The notes under the pieces are model-generated. The model searched no databases, was not told where the DNA came from, and worked only from the letters and a program-made list of their open reading frames with translations. This document shows, piece after piece, positions 1 through 10,389 of a DNA stretch of 64,000 nucleotides; positions within the stretch are counted from its first letter, which is position 1; each line of letters begins with the position of its first letter. A program made the position numbers and the translations under genes. Source of the DNA: Nymphaea colorata (Eukaryota > Streptophyta > Magnoliopsida > Nymphaeales > Nymphaeaceae); the NCBI RefSeq assembly GCF_008831285.2, contig NC_045141.1, positions 7,367,353-7,431,352 of the forward strand, written 5' to 3'.

Positions 1-67
1 CATTATCTTGTGTGTTCTTCTCATTTTCTCCTTCTCTCTTTCTCTTGTGTGCTTTCAGTTTCTTAAC
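1..67 (+). repeat. 3' tail of the 5' LTR of copia element 1
   Basis: The pyrimidine-rich stretch ending in TTTCAGTTTCTTAAC is nearly the same as 5654-5720, which ends TTTCAGTTTCTCAAC. It lies directly before the primer binding site, where the 5' LTR must end. Confidence 0.85.
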
Positions 68-68
68 T

Positions 69-80
69 TGGTATCAGAGC
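69..80 (+). other. Primer binding site of copia element 1
   Basis: TGGTATCAGAGC is complementary to the 3' end of plant initiator tRNA-Met, the usual primer for copia reverse transcription. It follows the LTR end directly. Confidence 0.9.
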
Positions 81-1208
81 CAAGAGAGTTTTGGAGTTGT
101 AGAGTATTGGTATTCATCACAATAGCATCAAAGAATTGTTGAACAGAGAGAATACCGACAGTTATCAGCAAGATAAATCCACCGGCATTATCGACTCTGG
201 TGACCCTAGTAGTCGAGCAAGGATTCATTAGGACTGTCTGCACTTGAGGATTAAATCTATGCAATATCAGATTTTTTGGAGCTGCTGGTGGAGAGAAACT
301 GAAGTCAAAAGCTCCGCCTGTCTGAAGAAGAACACTTGCAGAAGAGCAATCAATTTTTTTTTTTTACGGAAATCCTTTGGTGTTGTCTCCACCGAAGGTC
401 CTCTACTGTGACATTGGACATCCAGCATGCTCCAGGGAGTCACGATTCCAACACACTGGTGCTCAGCCAGAATCATCGTCGTCACCTGTCGGTATTGTTT
501 TTTTTTTTGTCGCCTGTCCCCTGTTGCGTCCTTTCTCTCTTGTTTCTCGTTATACGCTGCCATGACCTACTCGTAATTTTGGCCACGCTGTCAGCTCTGG
601 CGATGCCAGGGGTTGTGTAATAGCTTGTTGGAATTGCCTTCTTCTCAGGAATCTCCATACCAATTTTTAGAATTTTTGACGCTACCTGTGAGAGAAATGA
701 ATTTTTGAGGGGAATCTATTGCTGGAAGCTCGCTTGAGACTATGACCCTTGAATACCGCCTGAGAACCTATCACGAAATTGGTTGGCGCTGTCAGCTTCG
801 GTGACGAGAAAGGTCAAGCAAGGGCTCTTTGGAGTTGTCTACATTTGAGAATTCTTCCTACAAAATTTCAGTTTTTTTGGAGCATGCTTTGAGGAGTTAT
901 GGATTTTTCTTTAGCAATTGGTTTTCTGGAGTTGCAGAAGCCTGAGAACGCACTCCGCCGACGACCAGCGGCAGATCAGTCGCTCCTTGTGCGATTGTCC
1001 CTGGGGATCAGCTGTCAGGCAGTATATCATCTGAAACCTAGTTGACTTGGAGATCTTTGGGCAAAATTTGGCGTTGATTGGAGATGAAGGGACCTAACGC
1101 CGAAGGTCTAAAGCACTGTCTGATTCTTTGAAGTCTCTCCTTCAACACATAAGTTTTTAAGAGGAGTTCTTGTGCTCACCAACTATAGTTCTACCAAAGG
1201 AGAAAAAA

Positions 1209-2115
1209 ATGGCTGTGTCATCTTCCTCTGGCGTCTCTCAAACTGCTTCTGCTGCACCAGGTACACAATGGAATGCTTTCTCAAGTTTGGTTTCAGTTTA
1301 AGCTTGATCGATCAAATTATCTCCTCTGGCATTCTCAAATTGAAATTGTTTTGAAAAGTCAAAATCTGATTAAGTATGTGAATGGAAAATGTTCTGCGCC
1401 TCCTAAATTTCTTGATGAAGCACACACACAAGAAAATCCTGCTTATGATTTATGGTATCGTAAAGACCAACTTACATTAAGTTGGATTAAAGTCATTGTA
1501 CCTCAAGCAGTCATGTCACAACTGGTTCGTGTTGGCACCGCTAGAGATGCTTGGTGCATCCTTGAAAAATAGTATGCCTTACAAAATAATCTTCGTATTA
1601 TTCAACTCAAACGAGAACTACAAAACGTCAAAAAAGGAGGATTGTCTATGACTGATTATCTTCAACATATCAGTTTTCTACATGATTCTCTTAGCACTGT
1701 GCAACATTTTGTTTTTGATATAGATCTGGTTCTCTATACTTTGAATGGGCTGAGTTCTGAATATGAATCTTTCATCACCACAGTTACTGCATTTAAAAAT
1801 CTGCCTTCATGGTCTGAATTATATGATATGTTAATCACTCAAGAGCAACGACTTGGAATGCTTTCCTCACCCTAACTGACTCAGGTTGAAGCCACTGCCA
1901 CTGCCTTTATTGCTGAACAAGGGCATGGGCTTGTCTTTGACCAGGGGTGTGGGCGTGGTAACTATAATGGTAGTAGGGGTAGAGGCCATAGTGGAGGAAG
2001 AGGAAACTATGGTAAAAACAATAATAGTATTAACAAGTCTAGTCAAGGAGTAACTTTTCAATACTGTGGAAAAAAGAATCACATAGCTCTACAGTGCTAT
2101 GATATCCCAAAGGCG
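1209..2115 (+). pseudogene. gag of copia element 1, broken
   Basis: Translation probably began at the ATG at 1209 (MAVSSSSGVSQ). About 30 codons on, this frame hits a stop. The gag core continues in another frame from about 1300 with the family pattern KLDRSNYLLWHSQIEI. It is broken again by stops near 1570 and 1873. A glycine/arginine-rich stretch (about 1920-2010) precedes a zinc knuckle at about 2058-2100 that reads FQYC...H...C, so the first cysteine of the CX2CX4HX4C motif has become phenylalanine. The domain order fits a copia nucleocapsid. It cannot make a full Gag. Confidence 0.88.
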
Positions 2116-2698
2116 TTTATGGCTATGGCACTCAACATGGGAAAGTCTGACAATGCATCTAGTAATCAAGAAATTGTCAACAACACTCATGACTCAGCCT
2201 GGTACACAAACACAGGATCCTCCCACCATGTAACAAACTCAGATCAAGATGTGCAAGGTAGAGTTCCTTATCATGGATCTAATTCTATTATTGTTGGCAA
2301 TGGTAGTAAGATGCTAATTAAAAATATAGGGATTGTATCCCTACCTAGCAAAACCTCATATTTTGTTTTGAAAAATATGTTTCATGCCCCAAAGGCACAC
2401 AAGAATCTTATGTCAGTTGCAAGGTTTACCAAAGACAATCAACGCTCTATTGAATTTTTCTCTAATGGTTTTACTGTTAAGAATGTGCAGATGGGCAAGA
2501 TTCTTCACAAGGGGCCGCTTGAGAAAGGAGGACACTATAGATGGACGAAAGAGAGAAAGGAGAAAGGACTCTAAAAGCAATCCTATCAGTATTGAAGATG
2601 ATGGTCAACTAAAGACTGCTAATACTTCTTTAGTTTCTCAAAATTATTGTTTAGATTTTCAGTTATGGCATTTACGTCTAGGACATACTCACTTTTAG
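2116..2698 (+). pseudogene. Protease and GAG-pre-integrase region of copia element 1, broken
   Basis: The protease motif at about 2200-2235 reads WYTNTGSSHHVT. Copia proteases have D[ST]G here, so the catalytic aspartate is an asparagine. The next 80 residues follow the copia protease pattern, including NLMSVARF. The GAG-pre-integrase hallmark LWHLRLGH is visible at about 2664-2690, reached after a frameshift and followed by a stop. The protease should be inactive even apart from the frame breaks. Confidence 0.85.
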
Positions 2699-3870
2699 TT
2701 ATTGAACTGATTGAAATTTGCTGGTTTAATTTCTGCTAATGACAAACATAAATTAGATTTCTATTCTTCATGTGTGCTTGGAAACATGCATAAAATTCCT
2801 TTTTCTAAGGCTGAGTTTCAAGCGACTAAACCACTTGAAGTGTTACATGCTGATCTTTGGGGCCCAGCACTATGTGCTTCATGAGAAGGGTACATATATT
2901 ATCTCTTAATAGTTGATGACTACTCTCGCTTCTCATGGATTTTTCCCTTATCCAAGAAAAGTGATACGTTTCCATGTTTTAAAACTTTCTCTAGCATAGT
3001 ATAACATCAACTTGAGACAAAAATTAAAATTTTTCATTCAAATGAAAGAAGGGAATTCATGAGCAAAGAATTTACCACATTTCTTGAAAATCAAGGCATT
3101 CATCGATGGATAACATATTCTTACACATCTCAACATAAAGTCATAGTAGAAAAGAAACATAGATATCTGGTGGAAATGGGACTTACCATGATTATTCATG
3201 CCAATATGCCACAAAACTTCTTGTTTGATGATTTTAAAATAGTTGTTCACCTTATTAACAAGTTGCCTATTGCAGATTTGCAAATGACACCATATGAGAA
3301 GCTCTTGCATGAAGTTCCAAAATATAATCATCTATGAACCTTTGGATGTACCATCTATCCATTGAATGGGCCTAGATGTTCTTCAAAGTTAGAACCCAAA
3401 GCTCAAGCCTATGTCTTCATCGGCTATGGAAGCTGTCATAAAGGTTATAACTGTTGCAATCTAGTCTCCAATCATGTCATCATATCTAGACATGTTAGAT
3501 TTGATGAAAGAAGCTTTTTATACTCTCATTGTGGTCCTTCTATTACTCCCTCAAACATTTCAAGATGGCTAGATTCATCCATATCTGAGAGCATTGAACC
3601 TAGACCTATTGACAAGTCAAAAGAGAGTTCGCCTCTCATTGAGTTACCCAGAATCATTCCTAGTCCCCCTCGTTCTGCAGTTGTCCAAACCGGTTCTAAT
3701 TCCGTTGAGTCTCCCTTCAATAATGAACCTAACAACCGATTAGTTGAGTCTGCTAGGTCCCATCACATGATAACAAGATCCCAAGACGGAGGCCGACGGC
3801 CTAAAGCCTTCACCTGATTGACCCAAACCACTCCTCAAACTGAACCTACCTCTCTAAAAGAGGCTCAATA
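2699..3870 (+). pseudogene. Integrase of copia element 1, broken
   Basis: The DDE core can be followed in pieces: HADLWGPA near 2850 (first aspartate), LIVDDYSRFSWIF near 2910-2945, then a SKEFTTFLENQGI block from 3059. The part corresponding to HSDxGxEF reads HSNERREF, so the second catalytic aspartate is an asparagine. The last active-site block reads VIVEKKHRYLVE. The stretch after 3362 (GPRCSSKLEPKAQAYVFIGY) is the usual region downstream of the core, followed by a serine/proline-rich linker to about 3817. Stops occur near 2881 and 3336. Confidence 0.85.
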
Positions 3871-4887
3871 GGACCACAACTGGATTAATGCTATGAAAAG
3901 CGAGATTGATGCTCTTTACAAAAATGAAACATGGGATCTTGTGCCAAGACAGCCTCACTTAAATGTTATTGGATGCAGATGGGTCTACAAAATCAAGCGG
4001 CATTTTGATGGTACTATAACTAGATACAAGGCTAGATTAGTGGCCAAAGGATTTAATCAAAGAGAATGAGTGGATTACTTTGATACTTTCAGTCCAGTTG
4101 TCAAACCAACCACTATTTGTCTTGTTTTGTCTATTGCCTTCAACCGTGAAGAATTTCAAAACTGCATCAATGGTACTATAACTATTCATCTTGTTTTGTC
4201 TATTACCTTTCAAAGAGAATGAGTGTTGTCCAAGAATCAAGAATTTCCTAATCATGTTTGCAAACTCAAAAAATAACTTGATGAACTCAAGCAAGCTCCC
4301 ACAACTTGGTTTGACAGCTTGAAGCAGTTTCTTATCAGTGAAGAATTTCAAAAATCGCAGTCTAATTCGTCACTTTTTATTCGCAATTCTGGTTTCAGCA
4401 CTATTTATTTCTTGATCTATGTCGTTGACATTATTTTGACTGGCAGTTCCAAGATAGAAATACACAATTTTTCAGCAAAGCTTGGACAACACTTCTCCCT
4501 CAAAGACTTATGACAAATTCACTACTTTCTTGGAATTGAGGTATCCTTTAACAAAGATCATCTTCTTCTTTTGCAAAAGAAATATATTCTTGATGTACTT
4601 AGCAATGCTGGGATGAAGAAATGTAAAGATGTTGTTACACCTGTTGTTCCAAACTTACCCCTCTCACGACATGAAGGGGAGAGACTCAAGGATGCTACTC
4701 TTTATAAGAGCATGGTTGGAGCCTTGCAGTGTCACCCTCACTCGACCTAATATTTTCTTTATTGTTAATAAAGCATGCCAATTTACGCATGATTCTACTA
4801 ATCATCATTGGGGTCTTGTCAAACGCATTCTTCGGTACCTACAAGGCACAAGCACATATGACCTTCAAATTCGAAGAAACCAGTCTA
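3871..4887 (+). pseudogene. Reverse transcriptase of copia element 1, broken and rearranged
   Basis: The N-terminal part is clear (ETWDLVPRQP, GCRWVYKIKR, ARLVAKGFNQ) up to about 4140. It resumes at about 4285 with ELKQAPTTWFDSL. In between, the block normally reading QLDVxNAFLxGxLxExVxMxQPPGF is missing and is replaced by about 90 bases of scrambled local sequence. The active-site motif YVDD reads YVVD (about 4420-4431), so one catalytic aspartate is lost. Further stops lie at 4067, 4219 and 4511. The rest follows the family to the RNase H boundary. Confidence 0.87.
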
Positions 4888-5374
4888 TGACATTGGAAGC
4901 ATATGCAGATGCCGATTGGGCTGGCTGCCTAGATGACTGATGATCAACTAGTGGATTTATTACTTTGCTTGGAGGAAATATTATTTTTTAGGGATCAACT
5001 AAACAACATACTGTAGCACGATCAAGCATAGAAGCTGAATATAAAGCACTAGTGACTGCCGCTTCTGAAATTATTTGGTTGAATTGAAATCTCTTCTCAA
5101 GGAACTCAAGGTTGACATTACGGGGCCACCAATACTCAAATGTGACAATCTTGGAGCTACTTACCTTGCAGCCAATCCTATTTTTCATGTAAGAACAAAA
5201 CATATCAAAATTGATTTTCACTTTGTTAGAGAGAAAGTCACCAAAAAGGAAATTCAAATTGAATTTGTCACCTCACAGGAACAGTTGGCTGATATCTTGA
5301 CCAAAGCATTGGCTGGACCACGGTTTCATTGTCTAAGGAGCAAGCTTGATCTTGTTGACACCAAGATCACTTGA
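4888..5374 (+). pseudogene. RNase H of copia element 1, broken
   Basis: Copia RNase H landmarks are present: AYADADWAGC near 4900, SRSSxEAEY-like sequence near 5020, and CDNLGATYLAANP near 5140-5180. The closing block LADILTKAL is near 5290-5315. A stop at 4938 and frameshifts near 5080 break it. The final stop at about 5372 is followed after about 8 bases by the 3' LTR. Confidence 0.85.
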
Positions 5375-5381
5375 GCAGGAA

Positions 5382-5720
5382 TGATAAGAGGATCTACGAC
5401 AATGAAGGAGAGGACGACACTCAAGGAGAGGATAACACCAACCCTGTGTTATTCAAAACTGAAGGATCTTCTCTTGATAAGGAAAGATCCATTTCTAAAA
5501 CAATCTCACGTAATGTTGCCAAAGTCTATTTTGTGAATCCAGATCCTAAAATCAAGGATCTCAATTATACACAGTGACTATAAATATTTGTACTCTCTCT
5601 TGATTGAATAATTGAAGAGAGAATCGTTAGTGTGGACGTAGGCTTGTTTAGCCGAACCACGTTATCTTGTGTGTTCTCTTTCTCTCCTCTCTTTCTCATG
5701 TATGCTTTCAGTTTCTCAAC
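5382..5720 (+). repeat. 3' LTR of copia element 1
   Basis: It starts with TGATAAGAGG after a purine-rich stretch (GAGCAGGAA) and ends in TCTCAAC, as at base 67. The start is inferred from position, because the 5' copy is cut by the window edge. TATAAATA at about 5579 and AATAATTGAAGAG are plausible promoter and poly(A) signals inside the LTR. Confidence 0.75.
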
Positions 5721-6535
5721 AGACTACTCCATTTCATTGTGAAGTATACACACAGCTGTGTTCATGTATGACACCATTATTTATGAAAAAATTGTTTAAT
5801 TCTTGATTAAAAAACTCAGTACCATTGTATGATCTAACCTTTAAAATATTTGCTTTATATTGGACGTTGACAAATTTTAAAAATTTTTGGAGATGAAAAC
5901 TGGTTTCATGTTTGTATTTCATTAAGTATACCCAAGTGGCACGAGTGAAACCATCCATTATGGTTAGAAAATAGTGGGTATCTATTAACGAGGATTGAAC
6001 ATAGGGCCCCCAACAATCAGTGTGAATAAGATGGAAGAGTTTCTTGATGAAATGTTACTAGACGGAAACGATGGACTTGTTTGCTTTGAAATAGCACAGA
6101 TTTCACATAGTTTTTCATTCAAAATTAGATTCTTGTCATAGCAAGGGAGGCTCCTAGAACTGAGCCTAATATATTGTGTCAAACACCACAACTGAAAGAA
6201 AAAACTTCTTCATGATGACAGGGTTTGTGGTTTGTTTTGTTTTTAAAGTAATATAGACCACTCCGGAGATCACCCAAGCCAATCTTCATCTTGGTTTTCA
6301 GGTCATAATACAATTAGTTGAGCCAAAGATCAATAGACTATTTGAAGATTAGACAAGCTGACTAACTGAGATTAGATTAAACTTGAAATTAGGTATGTAG
6401 TATATGTTTCTAAGAAACAATGATGGTGATGAAATAACATCTCATTGATGTGACGCATAGACACAATGATTGTCAAGAAAACAAATAGCAAAAGGTTGTA
6501 GGATTTGGAAGAGCTGATCAAATTTGATATAGAGC
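5721..6535 (-). pseudogene. Integrase fragment of copia element 2, cut by element 1
   Basis: Minus-strand blocks are CEICAISKQT near 6085-6115 (zinc-binding part), DGFTRATWVYLMKYKHET near 5900-5955, and VRSYNGTEF near 5810-5835. The canonical second catalytic Asp (HSDNGTEF) appears as Tyr. The reading stops within the QNGVVE block at 5721-5735, where element 1 is inserted. The first catalytic segment near 6190 is scrambled by frameshifts. It is inactive by truncation and substitution. Confidence 0.85.
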
Positions 6536-8730
6536 AAGTTAGATGTTTGCTTCTCCACTATGAATTATCCAATCATTACCTTTAATGTTTGGTATACCAG
6601 CGAAGGATTGGGAGATAGTGGTTTTGTCCTTAATCAACTGGAGCAGTTGTTGATTCTCATCCATAGTTAAAGCAGATGTAGCAATCTTACCATCATTTTT
6701 AGCAATAGCAGCTGAGTTGGCAGCACGAACAGAGGCCGAATTGAGTTGAACTGGAGACTTTGCTTCAAGATTCATTTCACCCTTGGTTATATATTTTTTT
6801 TATTTTTTAGAATATCCATGCAACTTGTAGAAACGGTCTCTAGTATGCCCACTCATTTGACAAAATGTACAAAGCATCATCTGCCTCCTAAAATTCTTTC
6901 CCTTCATATTTCTATTCTCAGATTTGATAGCAGCCAATCCAACATGATTAGTCGCTGGACTCATCTTGACTTATCTTGGCCTCTCTATGTTTTTCTTCTT
7001 GGACTATCAATGAATACACCTTGCCAATAGGTGGTAAAAGGTTCCATAAGCAAGATTTGCCCCCTAGTTCATAAGAATCGCTCAGTCCCATATGGAACTA
7101 AACTACTTTATCTTCTTGCATAATCTCAAAGAAACGCTTCATTGCACCACAAGTACAAGATGGAAGAGGATCATAGGAAGCCAACTCATCCCAGTAAGAT
7201 TTCAACTTAGTATAATATGCTAAAACAAACATTAATTCTTGAACAAGTTCATTTATGGTGCTCTTAATCTGAAATTTACGTGGTGCTACACTTTGTGTAA
7301 ACCTTTCACAGAGATCTGACCATACCTCCTGTGCAATGGTGGCATAGATAACGATGCTAGCAATATCATGACTGAGAGAGTTAACTGACCAAGATATGGA
7401 ACATGTATTGAACCATCAATGAAGGCTATCTTGTTCTTTGCAGCAAGTGCCATCAACAGTGATCTGCTCCATGTGTCATAGTTGTCTCCATTCAATTTTT
7501 GGTTCACCAACAATACACCAGGGTTATCAGAATGGCGAAAGAAAAAGTAGGGCTGCACACGAGCTGAGTCGAGCTCAAGCTCAGCCAACTCAAACTTGGC
7601 TCCACTCGTATTTTGCTCAACTTGAGCTCGATTCGAGCTCCAGCTGAGCTTCAAAAGTTAGCCCAAACTCGATTTAGTTGACAATGATGGAACTCAATCT
7701 CAACTAGAGTTGGGCTCATTTACTAATTTGTTTAGTTTAACAGAGGCGTGACTTCTTTTTTCCTTAATACATAAGGAGCTGGGGAAGATGTCTGCATAGG
7801 CGAGATAATGGGAGCTGAGTTTTAGTGGCCTCTGTAGAAAAAAGAAGAATAACAATGACAAAAACCTTAAAAAAATAGATCAAGGATTTCTGAGAGCAAA
7901 GGGAGCATCAAAACCCTCGCTCGAGCAAAGGGAGCATCAAAACCCTCGCTCGAGCCCAAGAGGATTTCTGAGAGCTCAAACCTTCACTAAAGAGGGAGAG
8001 AAACAAACAAGAAGAGGAAGGAAGAAAAAGGGTTGCAGAAGACTTACCTTTGGTCTCACCCGCTGCCACCAGTTGTTGAATCACCAGCGTCGCCATGACG
8101 ATGGATGTTGCCATCTGCCATCACCGGATGATGGAGGAAGCTTTCATCAGAGTGAGGAAAGATGAGAGAAAAATAATGAGGGAAAATAAAACGATGGATG
8201 ACAATGAAGGGATCGTGAGTGAGGAGAGAGAAAAAGAGAGGAAAAAATGAATGACAGGTGAAAAAAAATTAATGATGGGATGGGTGAGGATGAAGGGAGC
8301 ATGGGCGAGTAGAGAGAAGAAGAGAAGAGGAATGAAGGAGGGTGAAAAAGTAATGATGAGGATGCAAATGAATGGAAAAGTAATGATGGTTTTAGGAAAA
8401 AGTGAGGTGATGGGAGGGCAAAAAAAAAAAGACAATGAAAAATTTGTAAACTTAGTAAGAAAAAGCAAATAATTGAGTTCAGTCGAGTTTAGTTGAGTGG
8501 AGTCAATACAACTCAAACTCGGCTCACTAATAAACTCGAGCTTACATGTAAGCTCGAGTTGACTCATATAAAAAAATTTGTCAAGCTCAAGTCGGGTTTA
8601 CTCGAGCAAGTTCGAGTCAGCCCGAGTTGGCTCCACTCATTGTGTAGCCCTAAGAAAAAGGGTTTGAGAACTCAACATTGATGTCATTTGATGTGAGCTT
8701 CAAACCTGATGAATCAAAGTTGTCAACCAG
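6536..8730 (-). pseudogene. gag and protease of copia element 2, split by a hAT-like element
   Basis: The gag N-terminus is at about 8660-8720 (ending VEFSNPFF). Its next residues (HSDNPGVLLVNQKLNG) lie at about 7490-7535, on the other side of the 1.1-kb insertion. The gag core follows (NYDTWSRSLLMALAAKNK, FIDGSI). The zinc knuckle near 6830-6880 reads CTFCQMSGHTRDRF, with phenylalanine for the last cysteine. The protease motif near 6548-6570 reads WIIHSGEAN where copia has WIIDSGAS, so the catalytic aspartate is a histidine. Frameshifts and stops are numerous. Confidence 0.85.
7548..8652. mobile_element. hAT-like non-autonomous DNA transposon (1.1 kb)
   Basis: Terminal inverted repeats are TAGGGCTGCACA on the left and TGTGTAGCCCTA on the right. 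Both flanks carry the same 8-bp direct repeat AGAAAAAG (7540-7547 and 8653-8660), the duplication size of hAT elements. Subterminal regions are rich in GAGCTCGAGC-type motifs in opposite orientations. A near-perfect direct repeat of about 34 bases containing AAAACCCTCGCTCGAGC lies at 7896-7955. No transposase is visible. It interrupts gag of copia element 2. Confidence 0.88.
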
Positions 8731-8805
8731 AGACAGAATGTTTGACCGGTTGATTTAAGCCTTGACTAGTTTAGAGAAGGAAGGAGAGACCAAAAAACAC
8801 CTAAA

Positions 8806-8817
8806 GCTCTGATACCA
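8806..8817 (-). other. Primer binding site of copia element 2
   Basis: GCTCTGATACCA is the reverse complement of the tRNA-Met primer site. It marks the inner edge of the 5' LTR on its right. Confidence 0.88.
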
Positions 8818-9013
8818 TAAAAAGAACAAAGCACTAGATGAAAAACAGAGCTTGTGATGGAAATGCAAAGCAGAAGACACATGTCAAAAATATCTCGTCC
8901 AATTGTTTCAGAGAAGATACTCACATTTATACAATGTTATAGAAACAGATCAAGTAAAGATGCACGCATTGCGGCACAGGTGCTGCATAGTGCACAAATA
9001 ATCAGCCCCAACA
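8818..9013 (-). repeat. 5' LTR of copia element 2
   Basis: It begins next to the primer site. Read on the minus strand, the outer end is taken as TGTTGGGG, a common copia LTR start, at 9013. Bases 8824-8946 also match a stray copy at 14,583-14,707. The outer end is inferred, because the partner LTR is outside the window. Confidence 0.6.
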
Positions 9014-9045
9014 AACCAAAGTATAGGTAGACCAAGAAAACACAG

Positions 9046-9050
<5 letters not shown>

Positions 9051-9104
<54 letters not shown>
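9051..9104. repeat. Compound microsatellite (TC)n(TA)n
   Basis: About 13 TC units run directly into about 14 TA units, just outside the LTR of copia element 2. The 470 bases from 9105 to 9572 hold only a (GA)n run (9511-9545) and no coding signal I can support. Confidence 0.95.
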
Positions 9105-9109
<5 letters not shown>

Positions 9110-9508
9110 GAGTGAATGCATCATACCACTCAATTACATTTAGAATTTCTTTTGTGAAATTTTTGAACTGCCCAAAGTCATTTCACTTGCAGATTTCATT
9201 TATATATCAGAAACACCATCTTGTAAAATTGACCGACTTTACAAACGTGAAGATGACGTGTGTACATATATAAGTTTAATAAACGTTTTTAAATTGGAGA
9301 TCATATGAATTGCTTCATAATTGCGTCGGTTCAACACATAACTTGATATGTCCAATTCTATGCAAATGAGAAATATCTAGTTTCATCTATAGTTCCATAA
9401 CTTTTTAGTAGCAGTAATAGTATGTTTTTGTCTATATAACCATCAAATTCAAGCTTTCTGAAATTATATATGGAAGTGAGTTTTCATGGGTGCATTTCTG
9501 AAATAGAT

Positions 9509-9547
<39 letters not shown>

Positions 9548-9572
9548 AGGAATTATTTTCCTTCGACATTAC

Positions 9573-9666
9573 CTTGGCAAAAGAAACACCTTCAAGATTT
9601 TGGAAGGATTCAAGTACACCAGCAAATGAAAGAGTAGGATGGAAGCGGCAGATAGGCAAGCGTAGT
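9573..9666 (-). CDS. Candidate exon of an unrecognised minus-strand host gene
   Basis: On the minus strand, a 94-base segment lies between an acceptor ending TTATTAG and a donor AAG/GTAATG. It is open and reads RLPICRFHPTLSFAGVLESF followed by a further ten residues. Composition and borders look exonic, but I recognise no family. The same strand has candidate exons at 16.3, 17.2 and 18.2 kb, so these may be parts of one gene whose introns have collected copia elements 2 and 3. Bases 9667-10,104 contain nothing I can assign. Confidence 0.4.
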
Positions 9667-10104
9667 CTAATAATGAAGAATGCTAGTAGTATGCTTACAT
9701 AAGATACAGAACAAATAACATGTCTAGAACCATCCTCTGCAAGCAAGTTAATAGTAAAAATAAAAATTTCTGTTGTTATTGTTATTGCTATTCTGATTAT
9801 TATTGTATTGGCGGATATCGTGCTCTAGCAGCTGATTTGGCCGATATTATCGTTTTCCTTTTCCAGATCATTTCAATGCATGGTGAGCGATACGTGGAGG
9901 CCGACAGCGAGAAGCTAGCAAGGAGATGATGTAATCAGCTTCGGTCGATCCTGCCCATACCTTCCTACAGTTTAATGGGGATCGCTGTTGCCATCCCCAC
10001 GCGCTCGAGGACGTCTCCATGGCTGCGGAGGCGTGGCGCGCACGCCTTGAAACCTATGGCTGTCTCTCTCCTCTCTTTCTTTTCCTCTTTCCCTCAATGC
10101 GTGC

Positions 10105-10352
10105 ATCTTTCTCTAGCTCCGGTATTTATACATAGAGAGACAGTAGGATTACAACGATTGTTTTCATGATTCTCTCTTGGATGAAGAGAACCAGTTATAT
10201 TTTCCTCACTTGGGTTGAGTTGGTTGCTGTTTTGATCTTCTCCTTGATTAGTGAGAGATCCTCCTCCAATCTTCCTCCCTTGATTGATTTTATCTGCACT
10301 AGTTGGCATATATTTGACCTTATCTATTCTGTCATTATCGGTTCTGCTAACA
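10105..10352 (-). repeat. 3' LTR of copia element 3, matching part
   Basis: The segment from TCTAGCTCCGGTATTTATAC to GGTTCTGCTAACA matches 14,918-15,162 closely. On the minus strand it begins TGTTAGCAGAACC. The outer 130 bases expected from the right copy are not found to its left, where unrelated GC-richer sequence lies (9930-10,080). Confidence 0.8.
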
Positions 10353-10370
10353 GCCTCCCTCAAGCTAACG
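10353..10370 (-). other. Polypurine tract of copia element 3
   Basis: The plus-strand text GCCTCCCTCAAGCTAAC is, on the minus strand, a purine-rich GAGGGAGGC directly before the LTR start TGTTAG. This is the expected place and form of a polypurine tract. Confidence 0.7.
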
Positions 10371-10389
10371 GTGGATGCTACCAATAGAA

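Larger units (their letters stand above)
1..5720 (+). mobile_element. Ty1/copia retrotransposon, element 1 (left end outside window)
   Basis: The order is LTR tail, tRNA-Met primer site, gag, protease, integrase, reverse transcriptase, RNase H, LTR. Integrase before reverse transcriptase defines Ty1/copia. The first 67 bases match the last part of the 3' LTR that ends near 5720, so the window begins inside the 5' LTR. The coding region has many stops and frameshifts. Directly downstream, minus-strand copia integrase sequence begins in mid-domain, so this copy inserted into copia element 2. Its target duplication cannot be checked because the left flank is missing. Confidence 0.93.
5721..9013 (-). 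mobile_element. Ty1/copia retrotransposon, element 2 (rest lies left of window)
   Basis: Read on the minus strand from 9013 down: LTR, primer site complement at 8806-8817, gag, protease, GAG-pre-integrase and integrase. It then stops where element 1 is inserted. Reverse transcriptase, RNase H and the 3' LTR should lie beyond the left window edge. Gag is interrupted by a hAT-like element at 7548-8652. The gag type (NPFF...HSDNPG, NYDTWSR, FIDGSI) matches that of element 5, so elements 2 and 5 are the more closely related pair by this criterion. Confidence 0.88.

Noticed and set aside
8121-8567. A 148-codon minus-strand frame rich in Phe, Leu and Ser inside the hAT-like element
   Set aside because: It comes from purine-rich, low-complexity transposon sequence and shows no domain or family pattern.
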